Below the pieces are notes generated by a model. The model had not been told where the DNA came from and searched no databases. It was given only the letters and a program-made list of their open reading frames with translations. The position numbers and the translations under genes were made by a program. From an uncultured bacterium (GTDB lineage: Bacteria > Cyanobacteriota > Vampirovibrionia > Gastranaerophilales > Gastranaerophilaceae), in contig CACWZA010000009.1 of assembly GCA_902765215.1 (NCBI GenBank), forward strand, positions 1-61,775: a DNA stretch of 61,775 nucleotides. Direction: 5' to 3'. This document shows, piece by piece, positions 1 through 7,885 of the stretch (its first letter is position 1; each line of letters begins with the position of its first letter).

Positions 1-1
1 T

Positions 2-325
2 AACGGAAAAGGAAGCCATGTAGGTTCATCACCATTGAATGCAATACAGGTAGCACCGGGATTAAAATTCATCTTTAACTTACCAAAAGGCTGGCAGCCG
101 TATTTGGGAATAAATATGAGATGGAACATAATGGATAAGACACACTTCTCATTACCTGATGTATCAATACCTGAAATGAGTGTAGACCCTTATGTGGAAT
201 ACGGAATCGGTGTACAGAGAAAATGGGGTGAACGCTTCACCGGCTTTGGTCAGGCAATGATAAGAAACGGCGGACGAAACGGTGTAATGTTATCGTTCGG
301 GTTCAAGTGGGCATTAGGCAAATAG
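2..325 (+). CDS. Autotransporter beta-barrel, C-terminal end (5' truncated by window)
   Basis: The frame is open from base 2 and stops at 323-325, giving about 107 residues of the last strands of an autotransporter translocator. It reads through SSPLNAIQVAPG, then alternating amphipathic strands with WNIMDKT, GVQRKWGERF and MIRNGGRNGV, and ends GFKWALGK. The only candidate start inside the window (TTG at 35) falls mid-domain, so this is a fragment of a longer upstream gene. The far end of the window carries a paralogous barrel that stops at the matching point (SSPINAIQV). In this family the barrel sits in the outer membrane and anchors a beta-helical passenger outside the cell. The passenger of this copy is not visible. 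Confidence 0.85.
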   Translation, partial: NGKGSHVGSSPLNAIQVAPGLKFIFNLPKGWQPYLGINMRWNIMDKTHFSLPDVSIPEMSVDPYVEYGIGVQRKWGERFTGFGQAMIRNGGRNGVMLSFGFKWALGK

Positions 326-350
326 GGGTAAATATATAAAATACCCTTAT
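323..350 (+). terminator. Stop-codon-overlapping GGGGTA/TACCC hairpin motif
   Basis: TAGGGGTAAATATATAA at 323-339 includes the stop codon of the barrel gene and is followed by TACCCTTAT, which can form a short weak hairpin. The same 17 bases occur at 4840-4856, again over a stop codon. There is no strong T-run, so a terminator role is tentative. Confidence 0.35.
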
Positions 351-359
351 CCAAAATAT

Positions 360-1166
360 TTATTTACCGAGAGCGTTTGCTTTTTTAGCGGTTTTGTCTA
401 TGAGGTTATAAAAGATATCTGAAGTATCTGCTTCATCCATATAATCAACCCCGACTCTTGTACAACCGCCTTTTGTTGCAACGCTTGCGATTAAATCTTC
501 CGCCGATTTATCGCTATTTAATAACATTTTCGCTGAACCGATTGCAGTCTGAATACTTAATGTCAGTGCTTTTTCATATTCCATACCCAGTTTTTCTCCG
601 GCTCTTGCTATTTCGTTTATAACTTTATAATAAAAAGCAGGGCCTGAACCGGAAATAGCGGTAACAATATCCATTTGGTTTTCGGTTACCTCTATGGCTT
701 TCCCTATAATAGATAGTAAATCAACTACATATTTAACATCATTTTTCCCAGCAGATTTTCCGCCGCATACTCCGCTCATACCTTCCAAAACTAAAGCAGG
801 TGTGTTTGGCATTACTCTGACAACTCTCTTATCGTCACCAAGGACAGATTCGATAAATTTGGTAGTAACACCCGCACAGATTGAAACGATTAGTTTATCT
901 GCCGTTACAGAGGCCTTAATTTCATTAAGTACCCCTTCTGCGTAGTTTGGGGTTGTCGCAATAAATACTATATCAGATGTTTTAACCAAAGTGTTGTTAT
1001 CTGTTATTATATTTATCCCCAGTTCCTGAGATTTTTGTTTAGCTTTATCTTCAGAGGTTTCTGATGCTTGTATATCATTTGCTCCAAGGAATTTTGAGGA
1101 GATAACCCCTCCGATAATTGCGCTTGCCATTTTGCCGCAGCCTATAAATCCGATTTTTTTGTTCAT
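360..1166 (-). CDS. proC: Pyrroline-5-carboxylate reductase
   Basis: This 268-residue protein has the usual length for ProC, which makes the last step of proline synthesis by NAD(P)H-dependent reduction of pyrroline-5-carboxylate in the cytoplasm. The N-terminus carries the Rossmann motif IGFIGCGKMASAI. The middle has the conserved VRVMPNTPALV segment, followed by the AISGSGPAF substrate-site motif and the C-terminal ATKGGCTRVG stretch of the dimerisation domain. The ATG at 1166 has an AAAGG ribosome site about ten bases upstream. It stands alone, divergent from rpmH, with its 3' end facing the stop of the barrel gene. Confidence 0.95.
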   Translation of the reverse strand: MNKKIGFIGCGKMASAIIGGVISSKFLGANDIQASETSEDKAKQKSQELGINIITDNNTLVKTSDIVFIATTPNYAEGVLNEIKASVTADKLIVSICAGVTTKFIESVLGDDKRVVRVMPNTPALVLEGMSGVCGGKSAGKNDVKYVVDLLSIIGKAIEVTENQMDIVTAISGSGPAFYYKVINEIARAGEKLGMEYEKALTLSIQTAIGSAKMLLNSDKSAEDLIASVATKGGCTRVGVDYMDEADTSDIFYNLIDKTAKKANALGK

Positions 1167-1182
1167 AATATTTAACCTTTTA

Positions 1183-1209
1183 TTGACTATTTAACTTGTT
1201 TTGTATAAC
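1183..1209 (+). promoter_or_regulatory. Candidate sigma70-type promoter for rpmH
   Basis: TTGACT at 1183-1188 is followed after 15 bases by TATAAC at 1204-1209, in the gap between divergent proC and rpmH. The spacer is shorter than the preferred 17, so the exact -10 could lie slightly further on. Confidence 0.4.
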
Positions 1210-1265
1210 ATATACCAGTATAGCAGTAAAATAGCAAAAATAACATAATATAAGGAAATAGAAAA

Positions 1266-1418
1266 ATGAAACGTACACTAGAAGGAACAAAAGCAAAAAG
1301 ACAAAAAGTTAGCGGTTTCAGAGCTAGAATGTCTACTCCTGGCGGACAGGAAGTTATCAACAGACGTCGTGCAAAAGGCAGACATAAATTAGCTATTGAG
1401 GCAAAAAACAGAGCATAA
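1266..1418 (+). CDS. rpmH: 50S ribosomal protein L34
   Basis: A 50-residue ORF reading [14 protein letters not shown], then [24 protein letters not shown] and the C-terminus NRA. This is the L34 signature: a short, highly basic protein with the GFRARM and [10 protein letters not shown] segments. L34 is a component of the large ribosomal subunit. The gene has AAGGAAATAGAAAA before the ATG and a strong terminator 20 bases past the stop. In most bacteria rpmH is followed by rnpA and yidC. Here it is a single-gene unit with an unrelated gene converging on it. Confidence 0.95.
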   Translation: MKRTLEGTKAKRQKVSGFRARMSTPGGQEVINRRRAKGRHKLAIEAKNRA

Positions 1419-1436
1419 TTTTTTGAAACTAAATTT

Positions 1437-1467
1437 AAAAAAGCCGACATTATGTGTCGGCTTTTTT
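1437..1467. terminator. Bidirectional rho-independent terminator (rpmH / 1472 gene)
   Basis: GCCGACA at 1443-1449 pairs perfectly with TGTCGGC at 1455-1461. The stem is flanked by an A-run and a T-run, so it can end both rpmH (+) and the converging minus-strand gene. Confidence 0.9.
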
Positions 1468-1471
1468 AGTT

Positions 1472-2071
1472 TTATAAATCTCTGTGTTGGGAGAAAACAC
1501 AATTTTCTGTTTCAGGATCAAAGCGGAAGAGCTGTTTTATATACTCAAGTCCGTCCTGAACCCTTTTTACCATATTTGACCAGCCGTCAATGATGACTGC
1601 ATCTTTTCCCCAAGTGTGAGGGTTTGCTATATCTGCATCTTCTTTCATTCCGATAACCGTGAAAGCGTGGTTTTTTGCCGTATCAAATCCGTTTTTCTGT
1701 TCAAAATTTAATCTTACATTCTGCGACGGAATGCCCGCTTTTTCCAGTTTGTCGTGTACAAGAAAAGCACATTCCTGACAGTTTGCAACTTTTGTATATT
1801 TTACTGCCTGTTTCAGATAATCTAATTTTTTCGGAGTGGCATTATAGGCATTTCTTATCTGAAACATAACAAGCCCTGACAGTTGGGATTGACCTCTTAA
1901 AAGGGGCAGAAGGCTTTCATATTTGCTGTCGTCTTTGTGCCTGTCTATAATAACATTATATTTTGTATTTGATTTCAGATACGGAAATTCACCCTTAAAC
2001 TCTTTAAGGATTTTTTCGCCTTTATATAAATTTTGTGTAAGTATTCTTCTGTTAGATATGTTGGCTGTCAT
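1472..2071 (-). CDS. Putative Cys-His-Asp (papain/transglutaminase-like) hydrolase
   Basis: A 199-residue protein I cannot assign to a named family. The second half shows an ordered candidate catalytic triad: NCQECAFLVHDKL (Cys98 or Cys101), KNHAFTVIG (His135) and DAVIIDGWSN (Asp162). A Cys at the start of a helix, then His and Asp on strands, is the layout of the papain/transglutaminase fold, which includes proteases and glutamine deamidases. There is no signal peptide or membrane segment. The first 60 residues are basic and low-information. It lies downstream of rsmH and ftsL, where ftsI would normally be, and may be co-transcribed with them. The enzyme call rests on motif order only. The substrate is unknown. 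Confidence 0.5.
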   Translation of the reverse strand: MTANISNRRILTQNLYKGEKILKEFKGEFPYLKSNTKYNVIIDRHKDDSKYESLLPLLRGQSQLSGLVMFQIRNAYNATPKKLDYLKQAVKYTKVANCQECAFLVHDKLEKAGIPSQNVRLNFEQKNGFDTAKNHAFTVIGMKEDADIANPHTWGKDAVIIDGWSNMVKRVQDGLEYIKQLFRFDPETENCVFSQHRDL

Positions 2072-2118
2072 ATTATATCTAACGGCTGTAAATAATAAAT
2101 TTGCCTATAATTTAAAAA

Positions 2119-2592
2119 TTAATAACCAATAACCCATGCTTTTGGTTTAGTTGTTTTTTCAGGCAAATTCTTTTTAACATTTGTATTAGTTTTAATTTCT
2201 GTTGCTTCAATAACCTGTTCCGGTCTGTGTAAGAGGTTATTCTTTTGCATGGTTATGTCCACATTATTGAAAGATTTGAGTTTATCTAATCTGTTCTGGA
2301 GCTCTGCATTTTCAACATTAAGCATAGTTGTGTCGCGGCCGCATTTGTTAAGCTTGATTTCGCTTGATACAACGAAATAATAACTGATTGCGGAGGTGAG
2401 GATTGCCCATATTAGCAGGCAGCATAGTGTTGTGTTAACTTTTTTTATTGCCATGGCTTTAACCGAATTTGATTTAGGAAAGTACAGAACCTGATTTCTC
2501 TGACTGTCGCGAACAGCATCGTGAACATAGCCCATATTGCGTTCAGGGCGAAGTCTGTTGCTGGTTTGGTTTATAGTTCTGTTATTGTTCAA
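2119..2592 (-). CDS. ftsL: FtsL-like cell-division protein
   Basis: A 157-residue bitopic protein. It has a basic N-terminal cytoplasmic tail of about 50 residues and one transmembrane helix at about 57-74 (CCLLIWAILTSAISYYFVV). A coiled-coil stretch follows (MLNVENAELQNRLDKLKS), then a polar C-terminal tail. Sequence alone would not identify FtsL, which is poorly conserved. The call depends on this topology plus its position nine bases after the rsmH stop, the classical mra-cluster order. FtsL works with FtsB and FtsQ to activate septal peptidoglycan synthesis. The start used is TTG at 2592 with AGGTTAG before it. An in-frame ATG 19 codons later is an alternative. Confidence 0.65.
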   Translation of the reverse strand: MNNNRTINQTSNRLRPERNMGYVHDAVRDSQRNQVLYFPKSNSVKAMAIKKVNTTLCCLLIWAILTSAISYYFVVSSEIKLNKCGRDTTMLNVENAELQNRLDKLKSFNNVDITMQKNNLLHRPEQVIEATEIKTNTNVKKNLPEKTTKPKAWVIGY

Positions 2593-2601
2593 AATACTAA
2601 C

Positions 2602-3534
2602 CTATTTCTTTATAAATTTCACTACTCTTAATTTTGCACTTCTTGAAGGCGGATTAATTTTCAATTCTTCTTCTGAGGCAGTTATTGGTTTTCGGTTGAC
2701 CAGCTCTATTCTTGGAGGTTCGCAATGACATATCATATCGTTGCATCTGCATTTTTGAGCTTCAAATTTAAATAACTTTTTTACAATCCTATCTTCAAGA
2801 GAATGAAAACTAATTACAGATATTATAGCACCATAATCTAATAATTCCAACACATCAGTTAAAACATTTTTTACATTTTTTAACTCACCGTTAACTTCTA
2901 TTCTTACAGCCTGAAAAACCCTTGTCGCAGGATGAATAGCAGACTTTATGTGAGGTGTTGAATTGACTATGAGTTCTGCAAGTTCCGTTGTTGTTTTGAT
3001 TGGTTTTTGGTTACGATTGTTTACAATAGCTTTTGCTATCCTCTTAGAAAACCGTTCTTCCCCGTATTCGCTGAAGATTTTTACAAGTTCGTCTTCTTTG
3101 TAACCGTTGATTACATCGTATGCAGAAAAATCTGCAGACATATCAAATCTCATATCGAGAGGGGCTTCTTTTGAAAACGAAAAACCTCTCTCCTGTTTGG
3201 TCAATTGGTGATAAGATGCACCCAAATCAAGCAGCACACCGCCCGTAATTTTTTCAACCCCGTATTTTTTCAGCGCTGATTTTATGTTTACATAGGAATC
3301 TTTTATTATAGTTAGATTTTTGTAATCTTTTAATCTTTCCGTTGCATATTTAATAGCATCATCATCAATATCAAATGCAAAAAGTTTGCCGTCAGGTGAA
3401 ATTCTTTGCAGAATGAGTTCACTGTGACCGCCACCGCCGAGGGTACAATCAACATATATTTTGCCGTTCTGACATTCAAGTGCATCAACGGCTTCGTTTT
3501 TCATTACAGTAAAGTGATTGAATTCGTTTGCCAT
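2602..3534 (-). CDS. rsmH: 16S rRNA m4C1402 methyltransferase RsmH (MraW)
   Basis: A 310-residue, full-length RsmH, which uses S-adenosylmethionine to N4-methylate C1402 in the decoding centre of 16S rRNA. Visible hallmarks are HFTVMKNEAVDAL at the start, the SAM-binding VDCTLGGGGHS loop, LLDLGASYHQL, the APLDMRFDM motif, GEERFSKRIA, and the C-terminal SFHSLEDRIVK and NPPSRSAKLR segments. It is the first gene of a short minus-strand run with ftsL. mraZ, ftsI and the mur genes are absent on either side, so the division cluster is reduced to this pair here. Confidence 0.96.
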   Translation of the reverse strand: MANEFNHFTVMKNEAVDALECQNGKIYVDCTLGGGGHSELILQRISPDGKLFAFDIDDDAIKYATERLKDYKNLTIIKDSYVNIKSALKKYGVEKITGGVLLDLGASYHQLTKQERGFSFSKEAPLDMRFDMSADFSAYDVINGYKEDELVKIFSEYGEERFSKRIAKAIVNNRNQKPIKTTTELAELIVNSTPHIKSAIHPATRVFQAVRIEVNGELKNVKNVLTDVLELLDYGAIISVISFHSLEDRIVKKLFKFEAQKCRCNDMICHCEPPRIELVNRKPITASEEELKINPPSRSAKLRVVKFIKK

Positions 3535-3729
3535 AATATATTCATAAAATAAAAAAAGTTATTAGTGAAGTGGATAACATAATCAGAAAATATGTGTTAA
3601 GTAAAAACACAGTTATTGCGGATATTCTATTTTGTAAACTTTTGTAACAAAACTTTTTTAAAAATTAAAGAAAATGGCCGAAAGTGCCGTCATGCATGCA
3701 AAAGGGAATAATTGTAAGGAGACCGCATT

Positions 3730-4842
3730 ATGGGTATGTCAGCGTCACAGGCTCGTTTACTATCACTAACGGCAAGAATGCACGACTTAGAATTTCAGGC
3801 ACAAGGGCTTCAGTATTCTAAGCTTGATTTAGTAAACTCTAAAAATGATGTTTATGAGGAGTATCTTGATACTCTTGATTCCACAAAATACCAAATGGCC
3901 TTCCTTACTACGGACGGCAAAGAGTTCCGTGATATCACATATACAAATATGATATCATCGCAAATTGACGGTGTACATTCTATGTATACAGTTGTGAACG
4001 CAAATACAGGTCAGGTCTTCCTGCCGGAACAAATTGCGTCAAAATTAGGCCCTGATCCTCATAATAAAGATGAGCTCAGAGAAGGTTTAGATCCTAATGT
4101 TGATGACGGTTCAGGATTAACTCACGAAGAAAAACTCGAAGCATATTTGTTAAGAGTTGCAACCCAGAGATTGTATCCTGAAGGGGTAGACAGCAAGGGT
4201 GAACCTATTTCTGATTATATTCAGACAATGAAGAATGAAGGCAAATATAGTTTCTGGAAGGCACAGTTCTATAACGAATTGCCTGAGGAAGGGGACTTCC
4301 TGTTAGTTGTTGCGAAGAATTATCTGTATTCTTCAAGAATAGATTTAGAATCTGATTCAGACTACATAAACGAAATGCGATCAGACGGCAACTATGATTA
4401 TTGGAAAGCGGTATATCATCAGATTGCAGGTTATGTAGATGATGACGGAAAAATTTATACAGGCCGCGGTTTCTGTCCTATAAGCAGAGAAAATGCTCTC
4501 GACAGAGGCTGGCTCGAAGAAACTTTGAACAGCGGCGATGCTCAATTGTTCAAACTGACAAAATCAAATTCTCTCTTCCAGGGTGATAAGATTAATATTT
4601 TTGCTGAAACAAGTCTTGCAACAGATACCGAATTGGCAGAAGTTCAAAATGATGAATTAATCAGACTTGCAGAAGTTAAATATGAAAAAGCAATTCAGGA
4701 TATTGACGAAAAAGAAACTAAATTAGATTTACGATTAAGCAGAATCGATGCACAACATAGTGCCTTGAAAACAGAATATGATGCAGTTAAACAAATTGTA
4801 AGTAAGAGTATTGACAGATCGTTCAAGACCTTCAATGCATAG
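3730..4842 (+). CDS. Hypothetical protein with helical ends and internal duplication
   Basis: A 370-residue protein of no family I can name. The N-terminus (MGMSASQARLLSLTARMHDL) and C-terminus (about 310-370, heptad-rich, ending SIDRSFKTFNA) are both predicted long amphipathic helices. Paired terminal helices are typical of secreted filament or hook-type proteins, but no specific motif proves that. The acidic middle contains a clear internal duplication: residues 162-180 and 211-229 share the pattern DYI-x2-M-x3-G-x-Y-x2-WKA-x-[FY]. There is no signal peptide. AAGGAG sits ten bases before the ATG. A bidirectional terminator follows at 4886. The protein is probably lineage-restricted, and its role is unknown. 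Confidence 0.75.
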   Translation: MGMSASQARLLSLTARMHDLEFQAQGLQYSKLDLVNSKNDVYEEYLDTLDSTKYQMAFLTTDGKEFRDITYTNMISSQIDGVHSMYTVVNANTGQVFLPEQIASKLGPDPHNKDELREGLDPNVDDGSGLTHEEKLEAYLLRVATQRLYPEGVDSKGEPISDYIQTMKNEGKYSFWKAQFYNELPEEGDFLLVVAKNYLYSSRIDLESDSDYINEMRSDGNYDYWKAVYHQIAGYVDDDGKIYTGRGFCPISRENALDRGWLEETLNSGDAQLFKLTKSNSLFQGDKINIFAETSLATDTELAEVQNDELIRLAEVKYEKAIQDIDEKETKLDLRLSRIDAQHSALKTEYDAVKQIVSKSIDRSFKTFNA

Positions 4843-4858
4843 GGGTAAATATATAATT
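4840..4858 (+). repeat. Second copy of the TAGGGGTAAATATATAA stop-overlapping motif
   Basis: Seventeen bases at 4840-4856 are identical to 323-339. In both places the motif contains the TAG stop of the upstream gene. A shorter form (TAGGGGTAAA) covers the queH stop on the minus strand at 11338-11347. Confidence 0.6.
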
Positions 4859-4885
4859 TACTCTTGCGGATAAGTTATAAGTACT

Positions 4886-4921
4886 AAAAAAGAGGATAGT
4901 TATTATAAACTATCCTCTTTA
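4886..4921. terminator. Bidirectional terminator
   Basis: AAAGAGGATAGTT pairs with AACTATCCTCTTT around a five-base loop at 4888-4920, with A and T runs on the two sides. It separates the converging genes at 3730 (+) and 4938 (-). Confidence 0.9.
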
Positions 4922-4937
4922 AATTTAATTATTTATA

Positions 4938-7697
4938 TTATGAATTTAAACTGTATGCTCCGACAAGTGCATTTTGTGCCTGCCCTGACAGTTCATCAAA
5001 ATGGTTAAATGCTTCAAATGCATTATCGTAACCACCTGTGTTATAAGTTCCGTTATTTAACCAGCCTGCAACCTGACCCGCGATTGTTATCAAATAATTT
5101 GATAAATCTGGGATTGGATTGTAGTTATCGTAGTTAGTCCCTTCCCCATAATATATAGTTTCAATCCTTCCGTTTCCATAGAAGTCTGTGTTAATAAATT
5201 CTTGAGCCGTACCGGTACTAAAATCATATTTGAAGAAACTATCCATAGTTATAATACCTGTTGCATCACCTGTTATTACATTTTTAAAGTTATCAGTATT
5301 TTTTAAAATATACAACCCGTCATTCATTGTTGTCTGTTTGTCTATATCGACATCAAAGAAGAAATGCAGATTTGATGGACTTGCTGTATTTACATACAAT
5401 TCATCTCGTTCACTTACAACATTTTTATTTGTTATAGAGCCTATAACTTTTTCTAATGCGTTAATGTTATCTTTAATTGTAAGGTTTGTATTATCAGAAA
5501 AATCTTGGACATAATAATGTGTATCTCTTTCTTCAGAAACATATCTGTCCTTACCCCCGGTGTATGTGATTGAGTCATAAACAGTAGCATCTTGGTAATT
5601 AAGGTTATATTTATCTTCTGTTTCAACCATTGTTACAACATCATTATTTGCACTTGTTGTAATTGTTGCGCCCTTATCCCTTAATGAGAATAAGATATTG
5701 TTTTTATTGCTTGCTGCTTTTACTGTTGCAGCTTTTGATGCACTTACTTTATATTCATTGCCTTCTTCATCTGCATCAAAAATAGTAAGTGATTTGGCCG
5801 TGTTTTTCTTGTAGTTATAGAAACTCTCAAAATCAATAGCATCTTTCACATTATCCTTATCAGGCGAGTATGCTATGCCTAAGTCATATTGATTGGAGTT
5901 ATTTTCATTTTTGCTAAAGAAGAAGTACATATCCGATACTTTAGCCCCATAAGAATATGGATCAGGATCTTCATATTTTTCGTCTATGAATTTTAAAGTA
6001 GTTGTTCCGCCTTCTGATGAAACCGTATCAATACCGTGTTCTTTCCCTTCAAAATAGACAGTATCATTTCCTTTACCTGTTTCTATTCTGTCGTTACCAC
6101 TTCCGCCGTAAATGGTATCGTTACCGCTGCCACCGTGGATGGTGTCATCATCACCCCAACCATAAATGGTGTCATTTCCTGCATCTCCGAAGAGTCTGTC
6201 GTTTTCCCAACCGCCAAGAAGAAAATCGTTACCTTTACCGCCATATACAGCGTTTCTTCCGTCACCTGCATAGATTTTGTCGTTGCCGTCACCACCGTAG
6301 ATAAGGTCAATGTCATCACCACCTATAATGATGTCATTCCCTGCATCGCCATATAATCTGTTCATACCCTCCTGATATTTTTCAGAAGTCCCGATAGTAG
6401 TAGGTATTTCAAATTTAAACAGTGCTGAATTTAAAACTTTTACAGTTTGCTCAGAGATATTGTTCCCGATAATTACATCGTTACCTGCACCACCTCTGAT
6501 TTCATCATCACCTGCATTTCCGTAAAGAATATCTTTACCTGCCATACCTTTTATCACATTATCGCCGCTGTTACCCCAGATATTATTATCCTGTTTATCA
6601 CCTGTTGCATTAAAGTTAAACATTTCATTTTTTACAGGTTTTGTTGTTAGAGTCACAACGATTCCGTTTGGTTGTTTCCCTATATATTCTCTCAATTCAG
6701 GATCAAAATTTCTTAAATTTTCACTATAAGCATTTGCTAAATAAGTTTCTTCATCATCATAATTCCAGTATTCTTCTTTATCCGCTTCTAACATACCGTG
6801 TTTTTCGTACAAGGTTACTGCTTTAAATTCGTCAATTGAGATATATCTTGACATCCAACCGCCTGAATCGTGGATATAGAATCCGACAGGAGTGTTTATA
6901 TATTTACCTTCATTGTCTTGTTCTGTTGGATCCACTCCGTTGGCATAAACAACACCTGTTATGGCAATAGCGTGGGTAATACCTTCTTTGCCTTCTTCTT
7001 TTGCCATTTTTGCAGTTTCTTGCCATAATGCTGATGCATAAACCCCTACAATAGCACCGTAACCCTGACTGATTTTGTAGCCCAACTCGTTAAGGTCGCT
7101 GAATTGAGTGCCGTCACATTTTCTTGTCATAAAGTATGCTTCGGAATCTATATCAAATTGTCTTAAAATATCTTTATAATCATCAAGTTTCGTTCCGCCG
7201 TCAGGCTCGTCTAACTTTCCGATAACACCTGCATCATCGACCAACCCCAAATTCCATACTGTTTTTAAGAAATTTTTCTCCATACTCTTTTGATCGGACA
7301 GGTTTTCTTTCATTTTTATTTTACCTGCCATTGCAAGAGTGTTAAGGGTAGATTCTACCCCGCAGTTGTTATAGTGTTGTCTGTTATTAAGAACCACCTG
7401 AAAAGGTGCTCCGTATATGTCATAAGTACCCAATGCATTTATATTAGTTGTCGGAACCTTTACATCGTAACCTAAATCTTTCAGGGTACGGTTGTCTGCA
7501 GCATGGTCTTTTATCTTTTGGCCTGATACTACCATTCCGTCATCCGCGCCCATGAGTCTTATATCTTTAAACTCTTTTGTTGCCGTATAATTTGACAGGG
7601 TAGATATCATATGTCCTGTTGTATCTTTGTTTGAATTAAAATACGGTATTGCGTATTTTTTATCTCTTGTTGTCTTTTGTGGTTTCGTTTTCGCCAT
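4938..7697 (-). CDS. Secreted papain-like/C39-like peptidase with RTX calcium-binding repeats
   Basis: A 919-residue protein in three parts. Residues 95-300 look like a papain-fold (C39-like) cysteine peptidase, with Cys112 in NNCGVESTLN, His242 in GITHAIAITG and Asp277 in GFYIHDSGGW. Residues about 375-550 are RTX nonapeptides of the type GGxGNDxIY (GGAGNDVIIG, GGSGNDTIY, GDAGNDTIY), which fold into a calcium-binding beta-roll. Residues 560-919 are an acidic region of unknown fold ending ALVGAYSLNS, which could hold a type I secretion signal. There is no Sec signal peptide, as expected for type I export, but no ABC exporter or TolC gene is nearby. GGAGG lies ten bases before the ATG. The peptidase assignment is motif-based. 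Confidence 0.8.
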   Translation of the reverse strand: MAKTKPQKTTRDKKYAIPYFNSNKDTTGHMISTLSNYTATKEFKDIRLMGADDGMVVSGQKIKDHAADNRTLKDLGYDVKVPTTNINALGTYDIYGAPFQVVLNNRQHYNNCGVESTLNTLAMAGKIKMKENLSDQKSMEKNFLKTVWNLGLVDDAGVIGKLDEPDGGTKLDDYKDILRQFDIDSEAYFMTRKCDGTQFSDLNELGYKISQGYGAIVGVYASALWQETAKMAKEEGKEGITHAIAITGVVYANGVDPTEQDNEGKYINTPVGFYIHDSGGWMSRYISIDEFKAVTLYEKHGMLEADKEEYWNYDDEETYLANAYSENLRNFDPELREYIGKQPNGIVVTLTTKPVKNEMFNFNATGDKQDNNIWGNSGDNVIKGMAGKDILYGNAGDDEIRGGAGNDVIIGNNISEQTVKVLNSALFKFEIPTTIGTSEKYQEGMNRLYGDAGNDIIIGGDDIDLIYGGDGNDKIYAGDGRNAVYGGKGNDFLLGGWENDRLFGDAGNDTIYGWGDDDTIHGGSGNDTIYGGSGNDRIETGKGNDTVYFEGKEHGIDTVSSEGGTTTLKFIDEKYEDPDPYSYGAKVSDMYFFFSKNENNSNQYDLGIAYSPDKDNVKDAIDFESFYNYKKNTAKSLTIFDADEEGNEYKVSASKAATVKAASNKNNILFSLRDKGATITTSANNDVVTMVETEDKYNLNYQDATVYDSITYTGGKDRYVSEERDTHYYVQDFSDNTNLTIKDNINALEKVIGSITNKNVVSERDELYVNTASPSNLHFFFDVDIDKQTTMNDGLYILKNTDNFKNVITGDATGIITMDSFFKYDFSTGTAQEFINTDFYGNGRIETIYYGEGTNYDNYNPIPDLSNYLITIAGQVAGWLNNGTYNTGGYDNAFEAFNHFDELSGQAQNALVGAYSLNS

Positions 7698-7885
7698 TAG
7701 TTTATTTCCTCCATAAATTAAATAGTACTCGCTTTTTTATATTTTATTATTTTTTGAAAATGTGGGCAATTTGTTAATGAAAATTAAATGTAAACGATTG
7801 TAAATATCCAAAAAATATAATCAATTCTTTCCGAAAAAAAAACTTTATCATGTCACGGGGAATTATTTAGTTTGGGGATATTATT

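Noticed and set aside
6002-6356. Plus-strand frames of 100-106 residues opposite the RTX repeats
   Set aside because: They are antisense to the periodic GGxGxD codons, which explains their repetitive composition. The minus-strand reading has a clear domain structure.
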